The notes: generated from the letters alone by a model not told the origin. A stretch of DNA of 33,023 bases from Dethiosulfatibacter aminovorans DSM 17477 (GCF_900142005.1 NZ_FQZL01000037.1:1-33023), one strand, 5' to 3'; shown: positions 1 to 8,464, counted from the stretch's first letter. Numbers and translations are program-made.

Positions 1-206
1 TCGAATCCGTAAAGGTTTGCCTGCTCTCCGTAGAACTTGATTCCTACTCTTTCCACGTTCATCAATGTCTTCTCTGCAAAAGGCTCAAGATCGCAAAGCC
101 TTACCTTTGCTCCGCCCAATGCACAGTCTGCTGCTATTGCCTTTCCTACTGCTCCTGCTCCAAGCACTGCAATTGGCTTGTCTTTCAAATAACTCATGTC
201 TGCCAT
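1..206 (-). CDS. Opine/octopine dehydrogenase-like NAD(P)-binding protein (5' end only)
   Basis: The first 68 codons are present and the rest lies outside the window. The start is the ATG at 206-204, preceded by an excellent AAGGAGG. The N-terminus reads IAVLGAGAVGKAIAADCALG followed by an acidic residue after the second strand (RLCDL), which is a classic Rossmann dinucleotide-binding fold with GxGxxG. The pattern after it (the segment beginning EPFAEKTL) resembles the NAD/NADP octopine/nopaline dehydrogenase family, which oxidise or form N-(carboxyalkyl)amino acids. Other 2-hydroxyacid or ketopantoate-reductase-like dehydrogenases share this fold, so the substrate is open. A sigma-54 promoter lies upstream, and the divergent activator at 590-2038 is the natural regulator. 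Fold is confident; family assignment is moderate. Confidence 0.6.
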   Translation of the reverse strand, partial: MADMSYLKDKPIAVLGAGAVGKAIAADCALGGAKVRLCDLEPFAEKTLMNVERVGIKFYGEQANLYGF

Positions 207-304
207 CTTAAATGGTCCTCCTTGATAATTAAATTATATTTTTATTTTTGTTTTAATTGATTTAATCGTATCTTTGATTAAATCCTTGTTGCACTTGTAT
301 AATA

Positions 305-320
305 AGCAATTAGCGTGCCA
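305..320 (-). promoter_or_regulatory. Sigma-54 promoter (-24/-12)
   Basis: The minus strand reads TGGCACGCTAATTGCT, which matches the sigma-54 consensus TGGCAC-N5-TTGCW at every fixed position. It lies about 100 bp before the dehydrogenase start, predicting transcription from about position 294 and an 88-nt leader. An AAA+ activator is encoded next to it. Confidence 0.85.
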
Positions 321-531
321 ACTTTTAAACGGAATAATAAATTTCTTTTTTTGTTGATTTTCCAACGTTTTGACATTATCATTGTTAATATATGCGCAAA
401 GTTCAACGCCAATTTATTTGCACCAAAAGGATACCATGAAAACATTTTCATTAGGAAATGAACACTTCCGGTCTCATCGCAAGAAAAATTTGCGCGCAAT
501 TTTATTTGCGTCTATTTACTGGCTGATGTAT

Positions 532-553
532 ACTTGGTGTATCAACACCAAGT
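532..553. promoter_or_regulatory. Inverted repeat, candidate activator binding site
   Basis: ACTTGGTGT and ACACCAAGT form perfect 9-bp arms around a 4-nt centre. It lies 37 bp before the activator start and about 220 bp upstream of the leftward sigma-54 promoter, a distance compatible with an enhancer. It could equally be a hairpin in the activator mRNA leader. Confidence 0.45.
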
Positions 554-589
554 TATCCATCGCTAAAATTTATTTTCAAGGAGTTTATA

Positions 590-2038
590 ATGAGGGAACC
601 AAACAGGCAGATAAAAACTTTTCTGGAAAAACAGAAGCTTCCTCTCAGTGCCATAGAGGCTGTAGAGGACATATGCATACACATCGTGGATAAGGAAGGA
701 AAGACCATATGCTATTCCAAGGGATGCGAAAACATAGAAGGTGAAAAAAGGGAAAATATACTTGGAAAGACAATAGATGAACTCTATACATTTGAGAAGA
801 TAAAGGACAACCCTCACGGATCCATACAGCTTAAGGTTCTGGAAACAGGGGAGATAATGAAAAACAACCATGTCATGTATACATCAAAGAACAACAGGAG
901 GCTTGATGTTATAAGCTCAACATATCCTGTATTCTCAGATAATGGAGAGGAAGTCATAGCCGCCGTCTGTGTTTTCAGGGATATCGGCGATTATATGAAG
1001 ATGGCAAACACCATACAGAAACTGAAGAGCGATCTGGCCACGGAAAAGATGGGCAAGAGCAACAACGGTACAGTATACACTTTCAAGGATGTAATCAGTC
1101 AGAGCAAATCAATGGAAGAGTGTATCTATATTGCTAAAAAAGCTGCTCGAAGCACCGCTCCCGTAATGATAATAGGATCCACGGGTACAGGCAAGGAAGT
1201 ATTTGCACAGTCAATCCATAATGAAAGCATTGTGTCAAAAGGCCCCTTCGTTGCCATCAACTGCTCAGCCATACCTGAAAACCTTTTGGAGAGCACCCTT
1301 TTCGGCACCTGCAAGGGAGCCTTCACAGGCGCCATGGAAAGCACCGGTCTCTTTGAAACCGCCAAGAACGGCACACTATTCCTGGATGAGATAAATTCCA
1401 TGAGTCTAAGCCTGCAGGCCAAGCTGCTCCGTGCACTGGAAACCAAAACCATCAGAAAGGTTGGAGGGAATGAAGTCATACCCATCAATGTAAGAATTAT
1501 CAGTGCTACAAACCAGGATCCGCTGGATGCCGTCAAAAGCAAACAGATACGTGCAGACTTCTACTACAGGCTTGCAGTCATATCTCTCGATCTTCCTGCC
1601 CTTAAGGACAGAAAAGAAGATATCTCCATACTGATAGACTCCTTCATACTCAATCATTCAGCAGTACTGGGAAAGCAAATCACCCAAATATCGGACGAAG
1701 CCTACAATATGCTTATGGAGCACGACTGGCCGGGAAATGTGAGGGAGCTTAAGCACGTCATTGATCAGGCCCTTTACCTAGCCGATTTCAGTGAAACTCT
1801 TATAAAAGCCCCTCATCTGCCGAAATATCTTTACGACAACTATTCGAAAAAGAAACATGTAAGCAAGTATGTTGAAAAACAAAAGGACTCCCTAAAGGAG
1901 ACCATGAAGGATATCGAGAAGGAAATAATAATGGAGACATTTGAATCCTGTAATAAAAATATCACACAAACCGCAGAAAAGCTCGGCATGACCAGACAGA
2001 ACATGCAGCACAAACTGAAAAGTTATGGGATAAGATAG
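590..2038 (+). CDS. PAS-domain sigma-54-dependent transcriptional activator (RocR-like)
   Basis: A 482-aa bacterial enhancer-binding protein. An N-terminal PAS-type sensor spans about residues 20-140 (VDKEGKTICYSKGCENIEG, then FRDIGDYMKM). The AAA+ domain has Walker A GSTGTGKE at 196-203, a canonical GAFTGA loop at 243-248 for contacting sigma-54, and Walker B GTLFLDEI near 263-270. The C-terminus (about 440-480) is a FIS-type helix-turn-helix ending QNMQHKLKSYGIR, as in RocR-type regulators. The start is supported by AAGGAG 6 nt upstream. It is divergent from the dehydrogenase gene, whose promoter is sigma-54 type, so that gene is its likely target. The ligand is unknown, but an amino acid or opine would fit. 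A hairpin follows the stop codon. Confidence 0.92.
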   Translation: MREPNRQIKTFLEKQKLPLSAIEAVEDICIHIVDKEGKTICYSKGCENIEGEKRENILGKTIDELYTFEKIKDNPHGSIQLKVLETGEIMKNNHVMYTSKNNRRLDVISSTYPVFSDNGEEVIAAVCVFRDIGDYMKMANTIQKLKSDLATEKMGKSNNGTVYTFKDVISQSKSMEECIYIAKKAARSTAPVMIIGSTGTGKEVFAQSIHNESIVSKGPFVAINCSAIPENLLESTLFGTCKGAFTGAMESTGLFETAKNGTLFLDEINSMSLSLQAKLLRALETKTIRKVGGNEVIPINVRIISATNQDPLDAVKSKQIRADFYYRLAVISLDLPALKDRKEDISILIDSFILNHSAVLGKQITQISDEAYNMLMEHDWPGNVRELKHVIDQALYLADFSETLIKAPHLPKYLYDNYSKKKHVSKYVEKQKDSLKETMKDIEKEIIMETFESCNKNITQTAEKLGMTRQNMQHKLKSYGIR

Positions 2039-2045
2039 AAAATGG

Positions 2046-2072
2046 GACCCCCTGCTGGCAAGGCAAGGGGTC
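2046..2072. terminator. GC-rich hairpin between convergent genes
   Basis: GACCCC and GGGGTC form the base of a stem that continues inward (TGC with GCA). It lies 8 bp after the activator stop and before the convergent end at 2140. T-runs are weak on both sides, so it is probably a modest bidirectional terminator. Confidence 0.6.
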
Positions 2073-2139
2073 TTCATCAACAGTTTAGTCCTCACGACAA
2101 AGGACCTAAACAAGAGGGTGTAACACAATCTATATTATA

Positions 2140-2565
2140 TTATTGTGATACCTTAATCGATTCATCAAACCGAAACATTTCAAAAACTATTTCGTCTATG
2201 ATTTCGTCTTCAATACCGTACACAATTACATTGAGAAGAATAGTCAAATTACCTACTTCCTGGCTTAGACTCCCCTTCCATCCCACTTTCTTTCTAAAAG
2301 AAGTAACACTTCCCATCAATAACCCTTTATTTCCAGCATCAAGAATCAGCTTTATATGTCCAATCAGACTACATCCATTACTTTCAATCGCTTCAAGAAA
2401 ATGTTCCAACATAATATCTATTCTTTCAACAAATTTATCTGATTTTTCTCCATTTAGAAAATCAATTCCAAATTCATATGACATTGTGCTTGGCTTCAGC
2501 TCATTCTTTACAATATTTCCTTTGCCAATTCTACCATATTTACTCTGTTCTCTGCAGATACGCAT
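2140..2565 (-). CDS. Unknown small protein overlapping the CobW-type gene
   Basis: A 141-aa open frame that I do not recognise. The N-terminal 20 residues are an out-of-phase reading of the end of the CobW gene (58-nt overlap). The ATG at 2565 has a very strong GGAGGTGA 7 nt upstream, inside the CobW codons, so initiation there is credible. The methionine at about residue 28 (MSYEFGIDFL) lacks a good site. The body (SLIGHIKLILDAGNKGLLMG, then ILLNVIVYGIEDEIIDEIV) looks like a folded alpha/beta domain. Alternatively it is the C-terminal domain of a longer CobW-type protein split by a frameshift: 195 residues plus about 120 gives a usual CobW length of roughly 310-320. It is the last gene of the methyltransferase operon. 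Confidence 0.6.
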   Translation of the reverse strand: MRICREQSKYGRIGKGNIVKNELKPSTMSYEFGIDFLNGEKSDKFVERIDIMLEHFLEAIESNGCSLIGHIKLILDAGNKGLLMGSVTSFRKKVGWKGSLSQEVGNLTILLNVIVYGIEDEIIDEIVFEMFRFDESIKVSQ

Positions 2566-3095
2566 AAAACCTTCACCTCCGGTTTAATTCTCTTTATATC
2601 ACCAGTAATGAAACAAAGCTCTTCTTCATCTATTTCATCTATCTTGTTTATCGCTACAATATCCGAAGCCAATAGCTGTGCACCAATAAGAGGCTTCATC
2701 ATTTTCATTAATAGCTTGTATCTGTACCCATCAACAATAGACAACGTTTTAATATCTTTTATACCTGTTATATTGGAATTAATGACATCTACCACATCTG
2801 CCGGTCTGGCTGCTCCAGTTGCCTCTATTATTGTAAGATCCGGGTTGTGGTTATCCTTGATGTAGTTCAGGGTATGGACTATGTCTGCGGTCAAAGTGCA
2901 GCAAATACAGCCTCCAAAAAGCTCCTGAACTTCCACCCCACAATGCTTTAGATATTTCCCGTCAACACCTATTTGACCTATTTCATTTTCAACTACAGCT
3001 ACCTTTATGTCATGCTTTACTACCTCGTCAAGCAATTCCAGCATTACAGTTGTCTTTCCTGATCCTAGAAAACCACTCAAAAGCAATATCTCCAT
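2508..3095 (-). CDS. CobW/COG0523-family metallochaperone GTPase (short)
   Basis: A 195-aa G3E P-loop GTPase. It has Walker A GFLGSGKT at residues 8-15, the family's metal-binding CxCC motif CICC at 63-66 and the guanine-recognition motif NKID at 150-153. CobW-family proteins deliver Zn or Co to client enzymes, and here the clients would be the corrinoid and Zn-type methyltransferases encoded upstream. It ends right after the GTPase domain and lacks the usual CobW C-terminal domain, which may be supplied by the overlapping frame at 2140-2565. Start ATG at 3095 has AGGAGG nearby (AAGGAGGTTCATATG). A hairpin (3151-3190) separates it from the BCCT gene, suggesting differential expression inside one transcript. 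Confidence 0.85.
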   Translation of the reverse strand: MEILLLSGFLGSGKTTVMLELLDEVVKHDIKVAVVENEIGQIGVDGKYLKHCGVEVQELFGGCICCTLTADIVHTLNYIKDNHNPDLTIIEATGAARPADVVDVINSNITGIKDIKTLSIVDGYRYKLLMKMMKPLIGAQLLASDIVAINKIDEIDEEELCFITGDIKRIKPEVKVLCVSAENRVNMVELAKEIL

Positions 3096-3150
3096 ATGAA
3101 CCTCCTTCCTGGATATTATTCTTCCCCCAATGGTTAAACATTTATCCTAT

Positions 3151-3190
3151 CGGAAGACAAAATACTGCAGGAACAGCAATTTGTCTTCCG
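3151..3190 (-). other. Intercistronic hairpin
   Basis: CGGAAGACAAA and TTTGTCTTCCG form perfect 11-bp arms with extra inner CTG/CAG pairing. It lies between the BCCT stop and the CobW start. There is no T-run on the minus strand, so it looks like an mRNA-processing or stability hairpin rather than a strong terminator. Confidence 0.55.
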
Positions 3191-3200
3191 GTTTCACTTA

Positions 3201-4772
3201 CTAAAGACTTGAAATGTCCTTAACACTTGAACGACTTGAGTTTGTTTTACTCAAATCTTCGTCCTTCAGTGCCTTTATCAGTGAGTATACCATGGCAATG
3301 ATCACGAAGATAACGAAGAAGGAAGCAACTACGGATGCAAGCTGCAAGCCATTTATTCCCTTTCCAAACATTACCAGAACCATAGAAAGACCGCCCATTG
3401 CTATTGCCCATACCGCCCTTATCGCCTTCGGAGGTACACTTGGGTTGTATTCTTTCTTCGTCGTAACCTGGGCCATGATATATGAACATGAATCGGCTGT
3501 CGTTGCCATGAATATTATGATTAGCAACAAAAATGCAACTCCCAGAAGTGTAGACATTGGCATATTATCTATCATGGTGAATATTACCTGGTTCGTTCCC
3601 TGGGTTGCCATAACCTCTCCAAGTCCAAGACCGTTAAGCTCGAAATTTATTGCAGTCCCGCCGAAAGTTGCAAACCACAGCCATGTAGCTACAGGCGCTA
3701 CAACCATGATGCTTCCTACCACTTCCCTTATAGTCCTTCCTCTTGATATTGTAGCGACAAAGAGTCCCACTACAGGACAGCAAGCGATCCACCATGCCCA
3801 ATAGAATATGGTCCATCCCTGGGGGAATCCGCCCTGATTTACTGGATCGGTCCAGAAACTCATCTTGAAGAAGTTTGTAAGATAATCACCGAATGCACTT
3901 GTTCCAAGGTCCACACTGAACATGGTGGGTCCTGCAAACAAGACGAAAACCATAATTATCATAGCCAGAGGTATATTGATGGAGCTAAGGGTCTTAATTC
4001 CCTTGTCCAGTCCCGTTATGGCACTAGTAGTGAATATTGCAATCCAAACCACTCCAATAATAAGATAAAGAAGCTTGCTGACAGGTATTCCGAATACGGT
4101 ATTGAGTCCAGCTGATACCTGAAGTATTCCAAGACCTATGGATGTTGTTTCTCCTCCAACGAGTCCCACTATCAAAGCTGCATTAATCAGTTTTCCACTT
4201 GTTCCGTCTATCCTGTCTCCAAGAATAGGCTGTAGTCCCGATGCAAATCTTGGTTCAAGTCCTCTCCTGTGGATGAAGTATCCCAGGGGAACACTCATTG
4301 CCAGATATATGGCCCAGGGAGTCCATCCCCAGTGGAAATAGGCATAAGCCATTCCAATTTCAGCAGCCCTTGCAGAGCCAGGATCAATTTCAAAAGGTGG
4401 ATTCATGAAGAAGGACAAAGGTTCTGCCGCTCCCCAATATACAAGGCCTATCCCATAGCCGCAGGCGAATAGCATTGCGAACCAGCTGAAGTATGAAAAT
4501 CTTGGCTTCTCATCATCCCTACCAAGCTTTATATTGCCATAGGGTCCAAAGGCCAACCAAAGCGAGAAAATAACAAACAGAAATCCTGACATCAGATACA
4601 GCCATCCAAACTGGTGAGTCAGTATTCCAAGAAGATAACTCATTGTTGCACCCATCTTGTCACCAGAAGTCAGGGCCCAGATAAAAAACGCTATGATAAC
4701 TCCAAATGCTACACCGAATGTAACACCATCAACTCTTTTATACCATGGTACATTGATTTTATTTTCTTCCAT
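3201..4772 (-). CDS. BCCT-family betaine transporter (BetP/OpuD-like)
   Basis: A 523-aa secondary carrier with about 12 membrane segments. The TM3 region reads GYGIGLVYWGAAEPLSFF, the form seen in Na+-coupled glycine-betaine carriers such as BetP and OpuD. The family signature QGWTIFYWAWW followed by ISRGRTIREV is intact. It differs in this respect from the other four BCCT proteins of the window, which are CaiT-like (…IEWxYY). It lies 89 bp downstream of the MttB-family gene in the same orientation, so it most likely imports that enzyme's quaternary ammonium substrate across the cytoplasmic membrane. The precise substrate (glycine betaine, carnitine, proline betaine, others) cannot be read from the sequence. 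The start follows an AGGAG. Confidence 0.92.
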   Translation of the reverse strand: MEENKINVPWYKRVDGVTFGVAFGVIIAFFIWALTSGDKMGATMSYLLGILTHQFGWLYLMSGFLFVIFSLWLAFGPYGNIKLGRDDEKPRFSYFSWFAMLFACGYGIGLVYWGAAEPLSFFMNPPFEIDPGSARAAEIGMAYAYFHWGWTPWAIYLAMSVPLGYFIHRRGLEPRFASGLQPILGDRIDGTSGKLINAALIVGLVGGETTSIGLGILQVSAGLNTVFGIPVSKLLYLIIGVVWIAIFTTSAITGLDKGIKTLSSINIPLAMIIMVFVLFAGPTMFSVDLGTSAFGDYLTNFFKMSFWTDPVNQGGFPQGWTIFYWAWWIACCPVVGLFVATISRGRTIREVVGSIMVVAPVATWLWFATFGGTAINFELNGLGLGEVMATQGTNQVIFTMIDNMPMSTLLGVAFLLLIIIFMATTADSCSYIMAQVTTKKEYNPSVPPKAIRAVWAIAMGGLSMVLVMFGKGINGLQLASVVASFFVIFVIIAMVYSLIKALKDEDLSKTNSSRSSVKDISSL

Positions 4773-4861
4773 AAAATTCCTCTCCTAATTTATATCTTGT
4801 TTCTTTCCCTCAATAATTCTTCTCAATAATTATATCATTTTAATCAGTGAATATTTTTGTA

Positions 4862-6319
4862 TTATACAACACGTTCACTTGTACCGACCAGGTCCAAACC
4901 AGCCGAAGCATTGATGCCCTCAATGATTTCCGAATCTATGCCCAGTCCAATAAGATGGTCAATCATATTGTTGACGATTGCCTCATCAATTCCCGGATTC
5001 GAGTAGGCTTCGATCATCTTCTCAGTTTTCTTTATTGTTTTCTCAATTAATTCCTTGTTGGACTCTTTAACCCTGAGTCCCCTCAGGCTTATTTCAGGCA
5101 ACCACGGAGAAGTCCTGCAATTTCTGAAAGTATGAGGTGAAGTCAAAAATTCACCGCCGGGTCCTACTTCATGAATCACGTCCAGAGCAAGAGTTTCATC
5201 ATCTATTTCCAGATCCTTAAAATAATAGTCAAGCATGCTTATTATTTCAAGATCAATCATAAACTGCTCATATGAAATGGCACCATATCCATCAAGTATG
5301 CCTGCACTGTGGAGAACGAAGTTGGCTTTCTCCTGATGACAAACAAACATCGCCAGCATGCTTTCATAACCACTTTGTACCGAAACTCCCTTGGCATCAT
5401 TTACTGTACCCCCGCTTCTATTTGGAAGTCCGTATTCCTTTGCTAGTCTTGCGCTGTAGGCAGATTGCTTTACCCATGCCGGACTCCCTATAGAGATGCC
5501 TCCTGTCTGCATATCTGCTGTTGCCGGAACCATGCCATAAACTACAGGCGTCCCCTCCTTTAACATCTGAGAAACTGCTATTCCAACTAGTACTTCTGCA
5601 TTTCCAAGTGCAATGTTCCCTGCTGTGGTTATCGGTCCATTGGATCCTGCCATTGGTCCAGGAGTAATAATGATAGGCTGATTGTGTTTAATGCATTCAA
5701 TCATTGAGCAAAGAGACATACCATCTATCTGCAGAGGGCTGGTGGTACTGATTAGTGTGATGACCCTTGGTTTCCTCATGAATTCATCTTTTCCTCCGAA
5801 AGCTATACTGAAAAGCTCCATCAATCCTTCTATTTCATCCTTCTCTCCCGGTACTCCCATAATACATTTGTCTGAATGAACCATTGCGGAATACATCATG
5901 ACTGGAAGGCAGTTCTTGTAGTCAATATCTGATGGCTGCACCAGTATTCCTCCATTTATTTTAAACCATTTGCTTTCATGTACTATTTTGGAAAATCTCA
6001 TATAATCTTCCATGACAGCATCCTTCGTCTGACCTTCCGAATCTATGATTGCAGAACAACCATATCCTGGTGCATATTCAATATTGTCCCCACCTATTTC
6101 CATGTCATGTTCAGGGTTTCTGGCATAAAGAGTAAATTTCTCCGGAGCCTTGGAAATCCAATCCATGATTTGATCCTCGGTAAAGAATGCTCTATCACCT
6201 TCAACTCTTACACCCTTTTCCCCAACAAGATTTATTATCTCAGGGTGCATCAGCCTTATTCCTGTCCGGTTCAATATCTTCATGGTTGCATCATGTAATT
6301 TCTTTAAATCCTTTTCCAT
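4862..6319 (-). CDS. Trimethylamine methyltransferase family protein (MttB-like, non-pyrrolysine)
   Basis: A 485-aa MttB-superfamily protein. Typical segments are GPMAGSNGPITTAGNIALGN (about 222-241), GGISIGSP, and SGGTVNDAKGVSVQSGYESM. No in-frame amber codon interrupts it, so it is not the pyrrolysine trimethylamine enzyme. Characterised pyrrolysine-free relatives (MtgB for glycine betaine, MtpB for proline betaine, MtcB for carnitine, MtyB for gamma-butyrobetaine) move one methyl group from a quaternary amine to Co(I) of a corrinoid protein. The corrinoid protein, a second methyltransferase and a BCCT carrier are encoded beside it, which supports such a role. Start ATG is preceded by GAGGAGGTG. 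Substrate is undetermined. Confidence 0.92.
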   Translation of the reverse strand: MEKDLKKLHDATMKILNRTGIRLMHPEIINLVGEKGVRVEGDRAFFTEDQIMDWISKAPEKFTLYARNPEHDMEIGGDNIEYAPGYGCSAIIDSEGQTKDAVMEDYMRFSKIVHESKWFKINGGILVQPSDIDYKNCLPVMMYSAMVHSDKCIMGVPGEKDEIEGLMELFSIAFGGKDEFMRKPRVITLISTTSPLQIDGMSLCSMIECIKHNQPIIITPGPMAGSNGPITTAGNIALGNAEVLVGIAVSQMLKEGTPVVYGMVPATADMQTGGISIGSPAWVKQSAYSARLAKEYGLPNRSGGTVNDAKGVSVQSGYESMLAMFVCHQEKANFVLHSAGILDGYGAISYEQFMIDLEIISMLDYYFKDLEIDDETLALDVIHEVGPGGEFLTSPHTFRNCRTSPWLPEISLRGLRVKESNKELIEKTIKKTEKMIEAYSNPGIDEAIVNNMIDHLIGLGIDSEIIEGINASAGLDLVGTSERVV

Positions 6320-6378
6320 AATTCACCTCCTCTTCATTTATTATAAAAACAACTTTATCAGTTGATTTTATTCTGCAA

Positions 6379-7524
6379 TCACTTCTGTTTCTTGCTGAAC
6401 TCATAATTTTTACCTGTATCTATCATCATCTTGAAGTTTTCACGCTTACAAGTTGAAGGCACTTCACATCCAACCCCAATTATCAAGCCTCCATTATAGC
6501 CTACTTCATCAATCAATCTCTTAACATAAGCTTCAACCTCTTCAGGCTTTCCTATGCTGTTTAGAGAAGGATGTACATCACCTTCCAGGCACAGATGGTC
6601 TCCAAGTATTTCTTTGGCCTTGAATATGTCAGTAGTTCCATCCAGGGCTATTATTGATGATTTCTTTGGCAACTGCTTCAAATATGGTAGGTTCTTCTCC
6701 CAGTTGCAGTCACAGTGGAAATGTGCTACAAGACCTTCAGAATGGAGTGCATCGACAATCTGCATCGTATATGGCATCCAGAATCTTTCAAAAATATCCA
6801 GTGGATAAAAATATGCACTTGCCCTTTCTTCGACAAGTCCGATAATCTTTGTATCGTATTTTTTTGCATCCGAAAGAATGCTTTCAATAGTTTCCTCAGT
6901 CATTTTCTTCATAACCTTCTCAACAACATCAGGTCTATAATAAAGGTCTTCGGTAAATTTCATCATAGACCTTCCTAATGAAAGCTTAAAGAATGGATGG
7001 TAGTCCTCCGCAAGACAAGCTGTAACTACATCTCTTTTTCCCCACTCTTTAAGGGCTCTTTCTGTTACGTTAACAGAAGCTCCATTTATCTTGTCTAGTT
7101 CATCTTGACTCAAATCAGTAACCCTGTATATCAAATCTTCCTCAGCGAACTTCTTCCATCCGACTTCTGCAATCTTCTCAAAATCTTCAACCTTTACAGC
7201 TTCTTGTTCATGAGGCTGGGGAACATAATCCTCAGGTAGATCTCTCCCTGGTATCTTAACTTCAAGGCCTGCTTTATACCCCCACCTCACCGGCATACAC
7301 GGAGTGGGATATTCGAACATATCCCAACCGTCATGTCTGTCAAACACTTCAAGAAAAGCATCTAACGCTGCATGAGGATCGAGATGAACTTCTGCCTGAG
7401 TTCTCCCTGTCAAAGCTGCCGCTCCATGATTCGTCAACAAGGGACCCAGCGGTGTTCTGTCAGGTTTTTCCAAATTAATTGCAGCAAATACTCTTTCTTC
7501 CCTAGTCATTGTTTCTCTAGCCAT
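6379..7524 (-). CDS. UroD-fold corrinoid methyltransferase (MtaA/CmuA-related)
   Basis: A 381-aa member of the uroporphyrinogen-decarboxylase-fold family that includes MtaA, MtbA and CmuA, cytoplasmic enzymes that transfer methyl groups to or from a corrinoid protein. The first barrel strand (REERVFAAINLEKPDRTP) and the terminal GVGCEVPSTCKREN segment are typical. The Cys at about 353 sits where MtaA-type enzymes have their second zinc Cys. The usual H-x-C metal motif reads HCDC (270-273), with cysteines on either side of the expected position, so metal binding is likely but not canonical. It starts 3 bp after the corrinoid protein gene and presumably pairs with it. It could be the second (acceptor) methyltransferase of the MttB system. 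Confidence 0.85.
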   Translation of the reverse strand: MARETMTREERVFAAINLEKPDRTPLGPLLTNHGAAALTGRTQAEVHLDPHAALDAFLEVFDRHDGWDMFEYPTPCMPVRWGYKAGLEVKIPGRDLPEDYVPQPHEQEAVKVEDFEKIAEVGWKKFAEEDLIYRVTDLSQDELDKINGASVNVTERALKEWGKRDVVTACLAEDYHPFFKLSLGRSMMKFTEDLYYRPDVVEKVMKKMTEETIESILSDAKKYDTKIIGLVEERASAYFYPLDIFERFWMPYTMQIVDALHSEGLVAHFHCDCNWEKNLPYLKQLPKKSSIIALDGTTDIFKAKEILGDHLCLEGDVHPSLNSIGKPEEVEAYVKRLIDEVGYNGGLIIGVGCEVPSTCKRENFKMMIDTGKNYEFSKKQK

Positions 7525-7527
7525 TTT

Positions 7528-8166
7528 CTACACTCCCATCGCTTTATTGCAGTATCCAATCGTATCCATCACTTCTATAGATTGAAAATCCGCATTAACA
7601 TAATCCCTGGTTTGTTCACTTGTTACTCCTCCACCTATGAGTACCTTCAAATCCTTAAGAAGTCCTTCTACTTCAAGTGCATTTATAGTATTTTTCATGC
7701 TCTCAAAGGCAGTTGTCAGTAGACAGGAAAAACAAACAAAGTCTGGTTTTACCTCTTTCACTTTCTCTATGATCTTCTCCTTTGAAACATCCACACCTAG
7801 ATCGTGAACTTCATATCCATGTGCTTTCAGCATTACAGACACAATATTCTTTCCAATATCATGTATATCCCCCTGTGGAGTAGCAAAAACAACCTTGCCC
7901 ATGAATTCTCTGTTTTCGTCACTAAGCAGAAGAGGCTCTACTATGGCTATGATATCCTGGAATATCTGAGCCGAAAGCATAAGCTGAGCAAGGAAAAACT
8001 CACCTGTCTCAAACTTTTCTCCAACTATTCCCATACCTCTCTGACCTTCCTGAATAATATCCATCGGGTCTGCATTTGCTTCAACGGCTTTGTTGACAGC
8101 CGTTAAAACTTCATCCTTTTTCAATTCCACTAAATCTTGTGCTAAATTACTAAGCATTTCATCCAT
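7528..8166 (-). CDS. Corrinoid (cobalamin-binding) methyl carrier protein, MtbC/MttC-like
   Basis: A 212-aa two-domain corrinoid protein: an N-terminal helical cap (about 1-85) and a C-terminal B12-binding Rossmann domain. The axial-ligand motif GDIHDIGKN (His near 103) is of the D-x-H-x-x-G type, followed by the SCLLTT serine loop and a GGG turn. It carries the methyl group on cobalt between the MttB-like and UroD-fold enzymes encoded next. It is the first gene of the operon behind the sigma-54 promoter at 8236-8251. Two starts are possible: ATG at 8166 (AGGA 4 nt before it) or the third codon after it, ATG at 8157 (AAGGA 8 nt before it), which has the better spacing. Confidence 0.93.
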   Translation of the reverse strand: MDEMLSNLAQDLVELKKDEVLTAVNKAVEANADPMDIIQEGQRGMGIVGEKFETGEFFLAQLMLSAQIFQDIIAIVEPLLLSDENREFMGKVVFATPQGDIHDIGKNIVSVMLKAHGYEVHDLGVDVSKEKIIEKVKEVKPDFVCFSCLLTTAFESMKNTINALEVEGLLKDLKVLIGGGVTSEQTRDYVNADFQSIEVMDTIGYCNKAMGV

Positions 8167-8212
8167 CCTTTCCTACAAAATAGTCATTCCATCAAATTTA
8201 ATAATCTTTTGC

Positions 8213-8344
8213 ACTCGTATTACATAATCTATTAAAGCAAGATGCATGCCAAATTATTCAATGCGAATGAATTCTTCTTTGTCAAAAGCTACATCTGTTG
8301 GTTTAACTCAACAAAATACTATTCTCAATTAAAACTCGTACTAC
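8213..8344. repeat. Direct repeat ACTCGTAyTAC flanking the promoter
   Basis: ACTCGTATTAC (8213-8223) and ACTCGTACTAC (8334-8344) differ by one base and lie on either side of the sigma-54 promoter. A related ACTTGTATAA lies beside the sigma-54 promoter at 305-320. They could be regulator half-sites, but chance is not excluded. Confidence 0.3.
8236..8251 (-). promoter_or_regulatory. Sigma-54 promoter of the corrinoid/MttB operon
   Basis: The minus strand reads TGGCATGCATCTTGCT, i.e. TGGCAT-N5-TTGCT, with GG and GC exactly 10 bp apart. It lies 70 bp before the corrinoid protein start, with a sigma-54 activator gene divergent on the other side. Confidence 0.85.
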
Positions 8345-8436
8345 CTGCCAAATTTTAGACGAATATAGAACTGCAAAATTTCGAGTAATCCTTCATTGTT
8401 CTTTTGCTTTATTTTGCATTTTTTAGCATCAAATTA

Positions 8437-8464
8437 TTGCAAACTGCAAAAAAAACGTTATAAT
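8437..8464 (+). promoter_or_regulatory. Sigma-70-type promoter for the activator gene
   Basis: TTGCAA, a 16-bp spacer and a perfect TATAAT. The predicted transcript starts near 8471, about 25 nt before the chosen TTG start, and includes the AGAGGTGA ribosome binding site. Confidence 0.6.

Larger units (their letters stand above)
207..589. other. Divergent regulatory region between dehydrogenase and activator
   Basis: No gene is seen here. The region holds a sigma-54 promoter facing left (305-320), an imperfect AT-rich palindrome centred on TGCGCGCA (about 485-505) and a perfect 9-bp inverted repeat (532-553). The AAGGAG at 578-583 belongs to the activator gene that starts at 590. Confidence 0.6.

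Noticed and set aside
274..303. TTGATT-18 bp-TATAAT on the plus strand as promoter for the activator at 590
   Set aside because: It would give a leader of about 280 nt and run against the sigma-54 promoter on the other strand. In AT-rich DNA such matches are common.
4862..6319. Pyrrolysine-containing trimethylamine methyltransferase
   Set aside because: The frame has no internal TAG, and no pyl genes are present in the window. It is a non-pyrrolysine MttB relative.
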